DNA from: Methylobacterium adhaesivum
GTDB taxonomy: Bacteria > Pseudomonadota > Alphaproteobacteria > Rhizobiales > Beijerinckiaceae
DNA: 44,165 nt
Direction: 5' to 3'
NCBI RefSeq assembly: GCF_022179065.1
Contig: NZ_BPQD01000042.1
Span: forward strand, 1 to 44,165
The translations under genes and the position numbers were made by a program. How positions within the stretch are numbered: position 1 is the first letter of the stretch; every line of letters begins with the position of its first letter. Under the pieces are notes generated by a model. That model made no database searches. It was not told the DNA's origin and worked only from the letters and a program-made list of their open reading frames with translations. Below are positions 33,995-42,803 of this stretch, one piece after another.

Positions 33995-34933
33995 GTGAGC
34001 CAGACCGTTTCCGCGCACAACCAGCGCACCACGAACACAACCCAGAGGTCAAGACGCCGCCGGTTCTTCCCGGTGGCTATCGGCTTCGCCATGGGAATGT
34101 TGGCCATGGGAATGTTGGCCCTGGATGCGCCGAGCGCGGGGGCCGAGCCGGCTCCGGCGGGGCAGGGCGTCGGGATCCCCAATTTCTGGAATCCCCGTGC
34201 CCGCCAGGAGCGCATCGACGCCCCCCAGCCGGGCCGTACGATCCGCTTCCTCACGGACGACGAGTTCCCGCCCCTTCACTTCCCCGGCCCGGACGGCACG
34301 CCCACGGGCTTCTCCGTGGAACTCGCTCGCGCCGTCTGCGAGAAGCTCGCCCTGACCTGCACGGTGCAGGCCCGGCGCTTCGACACTCTCCTCGACGCGC
34401 TGGCCGACAAGCAGGGCGACGTGGTCGCCGCCGCGATTCCCCTGACGCCGGCCCTTCGGGCGCGCTTCCTGGCGACACGGCCGTATTTCCGCTGGCCGGG
34501 ACGGTTCGTCGCCCGCACGGACAAGGGACTGCCGGTTCCGTCCGCCGCAACCCTGGCCGGGCGCAGCGTGGGCGTCGTGGCGGGCAGCGCGCACGCGGCC
34601 TATCTCGCGGCGTTCTTCCCCAAGGCCACCGTGCGCGACTTCACCGATCTGGCCGCCGCCGAGGGCGCCCTGCGGCGGGGTGAGGTGGACTACGTCTTCG
34701 CCGACGGACTCAACCTCGCCCTGTGGGTCGGCGGGATCGAGTCGGCCCAGTGCTGCGCCTTCATCGGCGGCGACTACCTTGAGAACCGCTATTTCGGGGA
34801 GGGGATCGGCCTCGTCACCCGCCCTGAAGACGCGGCCCTCGCCCGCGCCCTCGACGACGCCCTCCAGCGGGTGTGGGACGACGGCAAGTACGCCGAACTC
34901 TACCTGCGGTTCTTTCCCGTCAGCCCGTTCTGA
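33995..34933 (+). CDS. Periplasmic solute-binding protein, amino-acid (SBP_bac_3) type
   Basis: 312 residues. GTG 33995 follows AGGGAG. An N-terminal signal peptide (about 24-48) contains an exact 15-base tandem duplication (34091-34105 and 34106-34120) giving MGMLAMGMLA. The mature domain reads TIRFLTDDEFPPLHFPGPDGTPTGFSVELARAVCEKL, then LDALADKQGDVVAA and VDYVFADGLNLAL, as in polar amino acid binding proteins. No permease or ATPase genes are next to it, so it may serve a transporter encoded elsewhere. It is divergent from the glycosyltransferase, 44 bases apart. Confidence 0.8.
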   Translation: MSQTVSAHNQRTTNTTQRSRRRRFFPVAIGFAMGMLAMGMLALDAPSAGAEPAPAGQGVGIPNFWNPRARQERIDAPQPGRTIRFLTDDEFPPLHFPGPDGTPTGFSVELARAVCEKLALTCTVQARRFDTLLDALADKQGDVVAAAIPLTPALRARFLATRPYFRWPGRFVARTDKGLPVPSAATLAGRSVGVVAGSAHAAYLAAFFPKATVRDFTDLAAAEGALRRGEVDYVFADGLNLALWVGGIESAQCCAFIGGDYLENRYFGEGIGLVTRPEDAALARALDDALQRVWDDGKYAELYLRFFPVSPF

Positions 34934-35093
34934 ATCCGCATGTCCCCGGCCGGGGACATGCGGCGGGACGCCGTCTTGGAGGACGGCACCCGGGCTCGTC
35001 GTGGCCGGAGCGGGATAGCGTTGGCCTGCCGGCGCAATCCTGCTTAGGGTGGCGCCCTTCGCCAAAGCGCTCACTGGAACTCACCCCGGCCTC

Positions 35094-36773
35094 ATGTCGT
35101 CCCCGATCTCGTCACCGCTCGTCCTCGATCCCGCCCTCTTGGAAGCCGCCGCCACCGCTACGGCGTGGCCGTTCGAGGAAGCGCGCAAGCTGCTGGCACG
35201 GCTCGAGCGGCGCCCCAAGAGTGAAGTGCTGTTCGAGACCGGCTACGGTCCCTCGGGCCTGCCGCATATCGGCACGTTCGGCGAGGTGGCGCGGACCTCG
35301 ATGGTTCGACACGCCTTCCGGGTGCTGACGAAGGACAGCGTGCCGACGCGGCTCATCGCGTTCTCGGACGATATGGACGGCCTGCGCAAGGTGCCGGACA
35401 ACGTGCCGAACAAGGAGATGCTCATCGGGGCGCTCAACCAGCCCCTGACGCGGGTGCCGGATCCGTTCGGCACGCACGACAGCTTCGGCGCCCACAACAA
35501 CGCCGAACTGCGCCGCTTCCTCGACGCCTTCGGCTTCGACTACGAGTTCCGTTCGGCCACCGAATGCTACCGGGCGGGACTGTTCGACGAGGCGTTGCTG
35601 ACGGTGCTGGAGCGCTACGAGGCCGTGATGGCGATCATGCTGCCGTCGCTCCGGGCCGAGCGCTCGGCGAGCTACTCGCCGTTCCTGCCGATCCATCCGG
35701 TCACCGGCGCGGTGATGCAGGTCGCCATCGACGAGGTGCGGCCGAACACCGGCACCCTGGTCTGGCGCGACCCGAAGACGGGGGAAGCCTACGAGACCCC
35801 CGTGACCGGCGGCCACGCCAAGCTGCAGTGGAAGCCCGACTGGGCCATGCGCTGGGTGGCGCTCGGCATCGACTACGAGATGGCCGGCAAGGACCTCATC
35901 GATTCCGTCAAGCTGTCGGGTGAGATCGCCCGGGCCTTGGGCGGCGAGCCGCCGGAGGGCTTCAACTACGAACTCTTCCTCGACAAGGAGGGGAAGAAGA
36001 TCTCGAAGTCGAAGGGTAACGGCCTGTCCATCGATGACTGGCTCGTCTACGGCACCGCCGACAGTCTCGCCCTGTTCATGTACAACAAGCCCCGCGAGGC
36101 CAAGCGCCTGTTCGTCGAGATGGTGCCGCGCCAGGTCGACGATTATCTCGGCTTCCTCGAGAAGTTTCCCGGCCAGGAGCCGACGCAGCAGCTCGGCAAT
36201 CCGGTCTGGCATCTCCATGCTGGCCGTCCGCCTGCGGCGGAGGCGGTCGGCAAGGGCGGCGCCCTGAACTTCGCCATGCTCCTCAACCTCGCGGCGGTGG
36301 CCAACACCGAGGACCCGGCGGTGCTGTGGGGCTTCATCCGCCGGTACGACCCGACGGTGGGACCGCAGACCCACCCGGTGCTGGCGCGACTCGTCGGCCA
36401 TGCGCTGGCCTATTACCGCGACGTGGTGCGGCCACAGAAGACCTACCGGACGGCAACGGAGACCGAGGCGGCGGCCCTCAGCGACTTGGCCGAGACCCTG
36501 GCGGCGCACGAGGGTTCGATCGATCCGGAAGGGTTGCAGGCCGTCGTCTACGAGGTCGGCCGCCGGCACTTCCCCGACCTGTCGGGCAAGGCGAAGAGCC
36601 CGGACGGGCGCCCCGGCGTGTCGCAGGCTTGGTTCACCACGATCTACAACGTGCTGTTCGGAGAGGCGCGCGGCCCCCGTTTCGGCTCGTTCGTCGCTCT
36701 CTACGGTGTTGCCGAGACGCGAACGCTCATCGCGAAAGCTCTATCAGGAGCATTCGTCTCGCCAACCGCCTGA
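35094..36773 (+). CDS. lysK: Lysyl-tRNA synthetase, class I
   Basis: 559 residues. A class I enzyme with the HIGH motif as PHIGTFGE (His58-Gly60) and the KMSKS motif as [10 protein letters not shown] (about residue 300). It charges tRNA-Lys. Class I LysRS is typical of archaea and of alphaproteobacteria, unlike the class II LysS of E. coli. Start ATG 35094 was chosen; ATG 35049 is in frame but adds an unlikely tail. Complete, with no odd residue seen. A stem-loop follows at 36790-36839. Confidence 0.94.
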   Translation: MSSPISSPLVLDPALLEAAATATAWPFEEARKLLARLERRPKSEVLFETGYGPSGLPHIGTFGEVARTSMVRHAFRVLTKDSVPTRLIAFSDDMDGLRKVPDNVPNKEMLIGALNQPLTRVPDPFGTHDSFGAHNNAELRRFLDAFGFDYEFRSATECYRAGLFDEALLTVLERYEAVMAIMLPSLRAERSASYSPFLPIHPVTGAVMQVAIDEVRPNTGTLVWRDPKTGEAYETPVTGGHAKLQWKPDWAMRWVALGIDYEMAGKDLIDSVKLSGEIARALGGEPPEGFNYELFLDKEGKKISKSKGNGLSIDDWLVYGTADSLALFMYNKPREAKRLFVEMVPRQVDDYLGFLEKFPGQEPTQQLGNPVWHLHAGRPPAAEAVGKGGALNFAMLLNLAAVANTEDPAVLWGFIRRYDPTVGPQTHPVLARLVGHALAYYRDVVRPQKTYRTATETEAAALSDLAETLAAHEGSIDPEGLQAVVYEVGRRHFPDLSGKAKSPDGRPGVSQAWFTTIYNVLFGEARGPRFGSFVALYGVAETRTLIAKALSGAFVSPTA

Positions 36774-36789
36774 ACGTGCAACAAAAACC

Positions 36790-36839
36790 CACACCCCGGC
36801 CCTCCGGCGCATCATTGTGCTTGTCGGCGGCGGGGTGTG
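36790..36839. terminator. Stem-loop between lysK and the small RNA gene
   Basis: CACACCCC (36790-36797) pairs with GGGGTGTG (36832-36839), with inner GC-rich pairing. The T-run (from AAAAA at 36783-36787) lies on the minus strand, so it is a better terminator for minus-strand transcripts than for lysK, though the stem could serve both. Confidence 0.5.
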
Positions 36840-36865
36840 CGGTTAGAAGCCTGTCGCACCGAGAC

Positions 36866-36955
36866 AAAAAAAGGCCGCCCCGGTGGGAGCGGCCCGAAGT
36901 CTAGGGAGGAAACGCCCAAGAAGGGCACACTGTGGCGACGCCATCGCCGCAGTGC
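36866..36955 (-). ncRNA. mmgR/suhB (alpha-r8)-like small RNA, copy B
   Basis: About 90 nt. 5' hairpin: 36955-36950 pairs with 36927-36932 and 36948-36944 with 36934-36938, around loop TGGCG. A single-stranded part with GCCC-TTCTT-GGGC and TTTCCTCCCT (36912-36903) follows, then terminator GGCCGCTCC/GGGGCGGCC with a 7-T run. A 41-nt core (36887-36927) is identical to copy A at 41442-41482, and the 5' hairpin differs by compensatory changes. TTTCCTCCCT is the conserved decamer of the mmgR small RNAs and could pair with Shine-Dalgarno sequences. The exact 5' end is not known. Confidence 0.8.
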
Positions 36956-37116
36956 ATGTATGTGAAATGCCATTTTGCACTGCACCCGACAACGCCTGGA
37001 ATTGGCGGAGGGGGTATGCGCAAAATGCAGGGAATCGTTTTCACCTTGACCGTAAGGGACCGTTTGGCCGTCTCGATGCGGTTCAGGCCACGTCGTAGGA
37101 GCACAACGGGGATCGC
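36956..37116. other. Upstream region of small RNA copy B
   Basis: No gene seen between the small RNA and the SDR stop codon. It should hold the minus-strand promoter of copy B, but I see no clear -35/-10 pair. Confidence 0.4.
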
Positions 37117-37986
37117 TCAAACCGCCGCCCGCGGCAGACCGAGCTGATCGAGGCTCAGCCGCCACACTCGCTCCTGAAGATCAGGGTCGGCGGCGCGACG
37201 CGAGGTCGGCGTGGGTCGGGACCGGGCGAAGTACTGCCCCGTGACCCCATCGAGGTCTGGGGCCGTCGCCACGTGGAGCGACGTGCGCGCGCCCTCTTCG
37301 GGCGGCTTCATGAACGGCCGGACGAGGCGCCAGCCCAGGCCGAACCAGCCGCCGGTATCGCCGGCAAATCCGCTCGCGATGACGCCGGGATGCAGGGCAT
37401 TCACGGTCACGCCGGTCCCCGCCAGCCTACGGGCGAGGGCGGCCGTGAACAGCACGTTGCCGAGCTTTGCCTGGGAATACACCGCCATGGCGGAGAAGCG
37501 GCGCGCGTGCCCGATGTCGTCGAACGCGATCCGGCCACGTCGATGCGCCGCCGAAGCGACGTTCACGATGCGCGACGGGGCGCTCGCCTTGAGGAGATCG
37601 AGGAGTTCGAGGCTCAGAAGCACGTAGGCGAGGTGATCCAGCGCCCAGGTGCGCTCGATCCCGTCCCGCGTCAGCGCATGGCGATCGAAGATCGCGCCGG
37701 CATTGTTCACGAGCACGCCGAGGCGCGGATAGAGCGCTCGGACCTCCTCGGCGAGGCGCCGGACCTCAGCTTGCACGGAAAGATCGGCCGTGAACGGATC
37801 GACCCGCGCCTCCGGGACGGCGGATCGGATGCGCTCGGCGGCGGCTCGGGTCCGCGCAGCATCACGCCCGACGAGGCCGACCCGGAAACCCTGCCGGGCC
37901 AGCCCCAGGGCGGTCTCGAACCCGATCCCAGAGGTGGCGCCGGTGACGAGGGCGATCTTGTCCTGCACCGGCGCCACCTCCGTCAT
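37117..37986 (-). CDS. Short-chain dehydrogenase/reductase
   Basis: 289 residues. Cofactor motif TGATSGIG (15-22), NNAGA (about 92) and the catalytic YSQAK (about 171) with a serine in NVASAAHRR. This looks like the retinol dehydrogenase/oxidoreductase branch of extended classical SDRs, acting on an unknown alcohol or ketone with NADP probable (GRD after the second strand). It follows the DUF1328 gene by 18 bases, so it may share the EcfG stress promoter at 38218-38242. Confidence 0.87.
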   Translation of the reverse strand: MTEVAPVQDKIALVTGATSGIGFETALGLARQGFRVGLVGRDAARTRAAAERIRSAVPEARVDPFTADLSVQAEVRRLAEEVRALYPRLGVLVNNAGAIFDRHALTRDGIERTWALDHLAYVLLSLELLDLLKASAPSRIVNVASAAHRRGRIAFDDIGHARRFSAMAVYSQAKLGNVLFTAALARRLAGTGVTVNALHPGVIASGFAGDTGGWFGLGWRLVRPFMKPPEEGARTSLHVATAPDLDGVTGQYFARSRPTPTSRRAADPDLQERVWRLSLDQLGLPRAAV

Positions 37987-38004
37987 GGACTCTCGGACCT
38001 GGGC

Positions 38005-38184
38005 TCAGAACACCGCCTGACCAATGGCGAAGGCCACGATCACGATGACGATGGCCACGACGAGGAAGAGGCCGAACAGGATCCGGGCGAGGGAGCCCGC
38101 GCCCGATGCGATCCCGGTGAAGCCGAGGCCACCCGCGATGAGGGAGACGACGAAACAGATAAGGGCCCATTTCAGCAGGGTCAT
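38005..38184 (-). CDS. DUF1328 small membrane protein
   Basis: 59 residues, two membrane helices ([20 protein letters not shown] and [21 protein letters not shown]) joined by [11 protein letters not shown]; the pattern matches DUF1328/YtjA-type proteins. ATG 38184 is set by GGAG about eight bases upstream; GTG 38193 would overlap that site. An EcfG promoter lies just upstream, so it is likely part of the general stress response. Function unknown. Confidence 0.85.
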   Translation of the reverse strand: MTLLKWALICFVVSLIAGGLGFTGIASGAGSLARILFGLFLVVAIVIVIVAFAIGQAVF

Positions 38185-38217
38185 GCGCAGCACTCCAGCA
38201 CGCGGAATCGAGCGATC

Positions 38218-38242
38218 AACCCTGCGGCCACGCTTCCGTTCC
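38218..38242 (-). promoter_or_regulatory. EcfG-type general stress promoter
   Basis: On the minus strand GGAAC (38242-38238) is followed 17 bases later by GTT (38220-38218), preceded by G. This matches the EcfG consensus GGAAC-N16/17-CGTT with one base off. It sits 34 bases ahead of the DUF1328 start at 38184. Confidence 0.65.
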
Positions 38243-38287
38243 CGCCGAACCGGCAGATCGGCGGATGCGGGCCGAGATTTCGGAGGC

Positions 38288-39610
38288 TCAGGGCGCTCGG
38301 CGTCCTTCCTCCCGCGTCAGGAGAATCCCCGCCAGGGCGTGGTAGAGCCCCTCCCGGCAGACGGATTTCGAGACGGCGTCGCTGATGAGGGCGGCGATCA
38401 TCAGGGGGATCATCAGGGCGTGATCCTGGGTCATCTCGGTGACGATGACGAAGGCGGTGATCGGCGCCTGAAGGGCACCGGTGAGGTAGGCCACCATGCC
38501 GATGAGGACGAGGGCGGCGACGGGAACCTCCGGGAAGGCGCCCTGGAGGGCGCCGCCGAGGCCGGCCCCGACGCTGAGGGAGGGGGCGAACAGGCCGCCC
38601 GGAATGCCGCTGATCGCCGAGAGCAGGGTCGCGAGGAACTTCAGCGGCGCGAAGGCGAAGGAGCCCTCGCCCGTGCCGTGGAGGAGGGCACGGGCCTCCT
38701 CGTAACCGGTACCGTAGACGGTGCCGCCCGAGGCGAGGCCGCAGAGGGCGACGCCGAGACCGCAGGCCACCGCGAAGGCGATGGGCCGACGCGCGATGGC
38801 CCCGCCGAGGCGGCCGGGCAGCCCCAGGGCGAACAGGATGACGATGCGGCCGAACAGGCCCCCCATCAACCCGCCGAGCACGCCGAGCACCGGCACGGCG
38901 ATCCAACCGGGGCCGAACGGCAGGGTCGTGCCCGAGGTGCCGAAATAGGTGTAATTGCCCACGATCGCCATGGCGGTCAGACCGGCTGCCACGATGGCCG
39001 CCACGATCAGGCCGCCGGTTCGGGCCTCGTAGGCACGCCCGAGTTCCTCAATCCCGAAGACGATACCGGCGAGGGGCGTGTTGAAGGCCGCCGCCACGCC
39101 GGCCGCGCCCCCGGCGAGGATCAGGCCGGGCTGGCGATGCGGCGTCAGATGGCCGACGGCGGCCATGATCGCCGCCCCGACCTGAACGGTCGGCCCCTCA
39201 CGCCCCGTCGAGGCGCCGAACAGGAGCCCCAGCGTCATCACCACGATCTTGCCGGCGGCCGTGCGCAGGGAAACCAGGGCACGGCGCAGGGAGAGATTCG
39301 CGGTGTGGCGGGCCGCGATCACCTGGGGAATGCCCGAGCCCTGCGAGTTCGGGAACACCGAGCGGGCGAGGAAGGCGCATAGGCCGAATCCTGCCGGCGT
39401 CACCACCAGGGCGATCCAGGGCGACAGGGACAGGAGCGCACGAAACCCGCCCTGTGCCGCATCGGCGAGCTTGGCCATCAGCACGGCGGCCAGGCCCACG
39501 CCGATGCCACCGAGGAGGAACATGAGCCGACGCCGCCACAGGGCGAAGGCATCGGCGGCTCCGCCGCGCAGGCGCGTGAAGGCGGGGCGGACGCGGAAAC
39601 GGGGCTGCAT
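38288..39610 (-). CDS. ClC-family chloride channel/exchanger
   Basis: 440 residues, about ten or more membrane segments. Signature motifs are GSGIP (91-95), GREGP (136-140, with gating Glu138) and [12 protein letters not shown] near 340. The gating glutamate is present. No CBS domains follow the membrane part, as is common in bacteria. It moves chloride, perhaps in exchange for protons. It lies 100 bases after the photolyase gene in the same direction. Confidence 0.9.
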   Translation of the reverse strand: MQPRFRVRPAFTRLRGGAADAFALWRRRLMFLLGGIGVGLAAVLMAKLADAAQGGFRALLSLSPWIALVVTPAGFGLCAFLARSVFPNSQGSGIPQVIAARHTANLSLRRALVSLRTAAGKIVVMTLGLLFGASTGREGPTVQVGAAIMAAVGHLTPHRQPGLILAGGAAGVAAAFNTPLAGIVFGIEELGRAYEARTGGLIVAAIVAAGLTAMAIVGNYTYFGTSGTTLPFGPGWIAVPVLGVLGGLMGGLFGRIVILFALGLPGRLGGAIARRPIAFAVACGLGVALCGLASGGTVYGTGYEEARALLHGTGEGSFAFAPLKFLATLLSAISGIPGGLFAPSLSVGAGLGGALQGAFPEVPVAALVLIGMVAYLTGALQAPITAFVIVTEMTQDHALMIPLMIAALISDAVSKSVCREGLYHALAGILLTREEGRRAP

Positions 39611-39710
39611 CGCAGTGTCGGCTCTGGTGTCGGGGAAAGCGGCGCGGCGGGCTCATCGGCGCATCGGGCGGAGCGGCGGTCTTAGGCAAGGCCCGTACCC
39701 GCCATCGGGC

Positions 39711-41108
39711 TCACGCCCCGTCCTTCTCCGCCGCGCACAAGGCCGCGACGACCTTGAGGTAGGCCTTGGCATCGAATTTCCGCAAGGAATTCTCGCTCTG
39801 GTAGCGCACGGTGCCGAACACCTTGCGCCGCGCCCAGGGGCGGTCGTGCAGGCCGTAGACCCAGGCGACGTTGGTGAAGGAATTCGCGTCGCGCCCATCG
39901 AGGAAGTAGCGGTTGTTGAGACGCAGGGTGCGCCGGAAGCCTTCCTCGGGGGAGGGCGACCATTCGAGGATCTTCTTACCCCAGTACATGCGCAGGTGAT
40001 TGTGCATGTAGCCGGTCTCGCGCATCTCGGCCTGGGCGGCGTTCCAGTAGGTGTCGTGGGTCCGGCCTTCGGCGAGCTCCTTCTCTGTGTAGGTGTGGGG
40101 GCGCGGGTCGTCGGCCTGTTCGGCCAGGGTCTTGCGCGCCCATTCGGGCACCGCCCGATCGTAGGAATCGTAACCTTGCGTGTAGTGGACGTGATTCATG
40201 GCGAGTTCGCGCCGCACCACGACCTCCTCGAGATAGGCCGCCCTGTCCTCCGGGCCGCCGGCCTTGGCGGCCCGGACGGCCAGCGCGATCTCCACGGGCG
40301 AGATCTGGCCGAAATGCAGATAGGGGCTCATGTGGGAGGCCGCGCCCGCCTCGGGCTTGTTCCGGTCGGTCCCATAGGCGGCGAACGGCCCGGTCAGATA
40401 GGCGTCGAGGCGCCGACGCGCCTCCGTCTCGCCCCCGACGAAGCGCTTCACCGGGGGGACGTCCCGGTCGAGGGTCATGCCGGCGAGCACGGCGTCCGGA
40501 TCGGCGATGTCGACATCGCCCTTTGGCAGGCCGCGCCCCGCCCGGTGCTTCACGGTGCGCTCGGACAGGCCCTCGATGTATTCGTCGAACAGGCGGTGGA
40601 GCTTCGGACGCAGGGTGCGGGCGGCGAATTCGTGCTTGTCCGAGGCCACCTCCACGGGGACGACGACATCGCCCTCGACCTGAACGATGCGGGTCTCCAC
40701 GGCCGCGACGATCGCGCCGTACCATTTCTTCTGGATCGCGAGGTAGCCCCGGTCGAGGACGAGGAGGGCGGCGTCGCGGGCGAGGTCGATGGCGATCTCG
40801 GCGGGCGAGGCCTTGCGCAGGCAGAAACCGATTCCCCGGGCATCGAGGCCACGTCCTGCGTCGGCCAGCCCCTGGAGCAGGAAGGCGTAGTGCCGGGCGT
40901 TGGCTTCGGGAAAGCCGTTCGCCCCGTCGAGGAGGCCGAAACACGCGACGACCGGCACGCCGAGGCGGTTGGCCTCCGTGACGGCGTATTCCAGGGCAGG
41001 ATTGAAATACGCCCGATTCGCCTGCTGAAGCAGATAGACGACATAGGCGCCGTCCTCACGCGGCGGAACGTCGTTGAGGACCCTGATTCGCCCCGCCTGA
41101 AGTGCCAT
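39711..41108 (-). CDS. phr: Deoxyribodipyrimidine photolyase, class II
   Basis: 465 residues. It repairs cyclobutane pyrimidine dimers in DNA with light, using FAD. Class II signatures are HTYTEKELAEGRTHDTYWNAAQAEM (split over about 350-375) and YMHNHLRMYWGKKILEW (about 380-395), which differ from the class I/cryptochrome motifs. The N-terminal antenna-binding half starts VVYLLQQANRAYFNPAL. ATG 41108 was chosen; the frame extends to 41165 with unlike sequence. Fits a sunlit, leaf-surface lifestyle common in this group. Confidence 0.9.
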   Translation of the reverse strand: MALQAGRIRVLNDVPPREDGAYVVYLLQQANRAYFNPALEYAVTEANRLGVPVVACFGLLDGANGFPEANARHYAFLLQGLADAGRGLDARGIGFCLRKASPAEIAIDLARDAALLVLDRGYLAIQKKWYGAIVAAVETRIVQVEGDVVVPVEVASDKHEFAARTLRPKLHRLFDEYIEGLSERTVKHRAGRGLPKGDVDIADPDAVLAGMTLDRDVPPVKRFVGGETEARRRLDAYLTGPFAAYGTDRNKPEAGAASHMSPYLHFGQISPVEIALAVRAAKAGGPEDRAAYLEEVVVRRELAMNHVHYTQGYDSYDRAVPEWARKTLAEQADDPRPHTYTEKELAEGRTHDTYWNAAQAEMRETGYMHNHLRMYWGKKILEWSPSPEEGFRRTLRLNNRYFLDGRDANSFTNVAWVYGLHDRPWARRKVFGTVRYQSENSLRKFDAKAYLKVVAALCAAEKDGA

Positions 41109-41412
41109 CGTGGGTTCGGCTCCCGTACCTGTGCTGAAAGAATGGACTGTCCGGCGAACGTCCATGACGGGGGACGAAAGCAGGTTTCAAACGGCGGATG
41201 GACCGGAATGATCCCGAAGGCAGAGCAAAATGACTCGTCCGATCAAAGACTTGCGGCGGCGCAAAGCGGAATGGAAGACGTCGGCGCTTTGGCAAGCCCC
41301 CTGCGTCATTTTGGATACAGAATTGTTGCAATGTGAGCGGTTGCCTGAAAAGCGACAGGGATGCTGCCCCAACGATCTTGCAATTTTAAGCAAGAGGATC
41401 AGATTGTGCATT
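41109..41412. other. Non-coding stretch between photolyase and small RNA copy A
   Basis: No convincing gene. The left part should hold the minus-strand photolyase promoter. At the right end TTGCAA (41378-41383) and AGATTG (41401-41406), 17 bases apart, are a weak candidate promoter for the small RNA starting near 41413. Confidence 0.4.
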
Positions 41413-41500
41413 GCGGGAACGCGATGGCGTCGCGGTCCCGCTGCCCTTCTTGGGCGTTTCCTCCCTAGACTTCGGGCCGCTCTTCGGAGCGGCCTTTTTT
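41413..41500 (+). ncRNA. mmgR/suhB (alpha-r8)-like small RNA, copy A
   Basis: About 88 nt. 5' hairpin: 41413-41418 with 41436-41441 and 41420-41424 with 41430-41434, loop TGGCG. A middle segment follows with GCCC-TTCTT-GGGC (41443-41455) and the anti-Shine-Dalgarno-like TTTCCTCCCT (41457-41466). The terminator is GGCCGCTC-TTCG-GAGCGGCC (41475-41494) with a 6-T run. A 41-nt core is identical to copy B. mmgR of Sinorhizobium meliloti, the best-known member, limits PHB accumulation and is nitrogen-controlled; whether that holds here is unknown. Confidence 0.85.
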
Positions 41501-41572
41501 CTGTCCGGAGGTCTTGGACGGGCCCCGCGCGGGCCTGCCCACTCGGGGGCCGTGCCGTTCGGGCGGGTCCCA

Positions 41573-42667
41573 TCAGCCCCTGGCGCGGGCGCGGATCATG
41601 AAGTTGTCGTAGGTGTACTCCGCGACCTGAAACCAGAGATATTCTTCGTTCCGGAAGGTCCGCATCGCCTCGTAGACCCGCTTGAAGTCGGGATTCTTGG
41701 CCGAGATCTCGGCATAGACGTCCGTGGCGGCCTTCAGCGCCGCCTCCATCACGTCCTGTGGGAACGGGCGAAGTTGTGCCCCGGCCGCCACGAGGCGGCG
41801 CAGGGCTTTGGGGTTGCGCGCGTCGTAGCGGGCCTGGACTTCGGCATGGACCTGGGCGGCTGCGGCCCGGAGGATCACCTGATAGGCCTTCGGCAGGCTC
41901 GCCCAGGCCTCGGCGTTGAACCAGGCATGGTGGAGGGCGCCTCCCTCCCAGAAGCCCGGATAGTGGTAGATCGGCGCGACCTTCTGGAGGCCGAGCTTCT
42001 CGTCGTCGACGGGCCCGATCCACTCGGCTGCATCCAGGGTCTTGGCCTCCAGGGCCGCGTAGATCTGCGGACCGGGGGTCGCCTGCGGCACGGCGCCGAG
42101 CTTGGCCAGGACCTGGGCGCCGAGGCCGGCGATGCGGACCTTGAGCCCCTGCAGATCGGCCACCGCCTTCACCTCCTTGCGGAACCAGCCACCCATCTGC
42201 GCGCCGGTGTTGCCGGCCGGCAGGGCGACGAGGCCATTGCGGGAGAAAATCTCGGCAAACAGCTCGGAAGCTCCCCCATCGAGCCACCACGCGCTCTGAC
42301 CGCGGGCGTTGAGGCCGAAGGGCACGGCGGCGGCGAGGGCGAAGGTCGGATCCTTGGGGACGCCCTGCGTGGCGGGGGCGTATCCCATCTCCACCGTGCG
42401 GGCCGCCACCGCATCGAGGACGCCGTCCCCCGGCACCGGCTCGCCCGGCGCCTGCACGGCGATCTGGAAGCGGGCGTCCGTGGCCTCCGCCACGAGGCGG
42501 GCCAGGGTCTCGGCGCCGCCGAACAGGATATCGAGGCTCTTCGGGTAGGCGCAGGCGAGGCGCCAACGCAGCTCCGGCGCCCCCTGCGCGATGGCGGGCG
42601 CGGCGACGGCGGCCGCTCCGCCGACGCCGGCGGCGAGGAGGGCGCGTCGTGGAAAGGTTTGGGGCAT
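41573..42667 (-). CDS. TRAP transporter solute-binding protein (DctP type)
   Basis: 364 residues with a twin-arginine-like signal (RRALLAAGVGGAAAVAAPAIAQ, cleavage near AIAQG). The mature part has the DctP/TakP look: ELRWRLACAYPKSLDILFGGAETLARLV, LQGLKVRIAGLGAQVLAKLGAVPQ (about 150-170) and DAAEWIGPVDDEKLGL. It binds an organic acid in the periplasm. The membrane subunits DctQ and DctM are not in the window. ATG 42667 was chosen because it opens the signal; the longer frame upstream is GC-driven. Confidence 0.88.
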   Translation of the reverse strand: MPQTFPRRALLAAGVGGAAAVAAPAIAQGAPELRWRLACAYPKSLDILFGGAETLARLVAEATDARFQIAVQAPGEPVPGDGVLDAVAARTVEMGYAPATQGVPKDPTFALAAAVPFGLNARGQSAWWLDGGASELFAEIFSRNGLVALPAGNTGAQMGGWFRKEVKAVADLQGLKVRIAGLGAQVLAKLGAVPQATPGPQIYAALEAKTLDAAEWIGPVDDEKLGLQKVAPIYHYPGFWEGGALHHAWFNAEAWASLPKAYQVILRAAAAQVHAEVQARYDARNPKALRRLVAAGAQLRPFPQDVMEAALKAATDVYAEISAKNPDFKRVYEAMRTFRNEEYLWFQVAEYTYDNFMIRARARG

Positions 42668-42803
42668 GACGCCTCGCTTCACAATCGATCCACGCGCCGT
42701 CGTGCCGGCGCGCGCGGCCCGTCCGGCCTGCGGTTCACGAACGAGGCCGCGCCCGAAACGATCCCCGGCGGGGTCGTTTGACGCCGGATCATATCGCGGG
42801 CCG

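Noticed and set aside
41230-41601. 123-residue plus-strand frame over the small RNA copy A
   Set aside because: It runs through the small RNA and its terminator, has no ribosome site and no similarity to known proteins; the RNA structure explains the region better.
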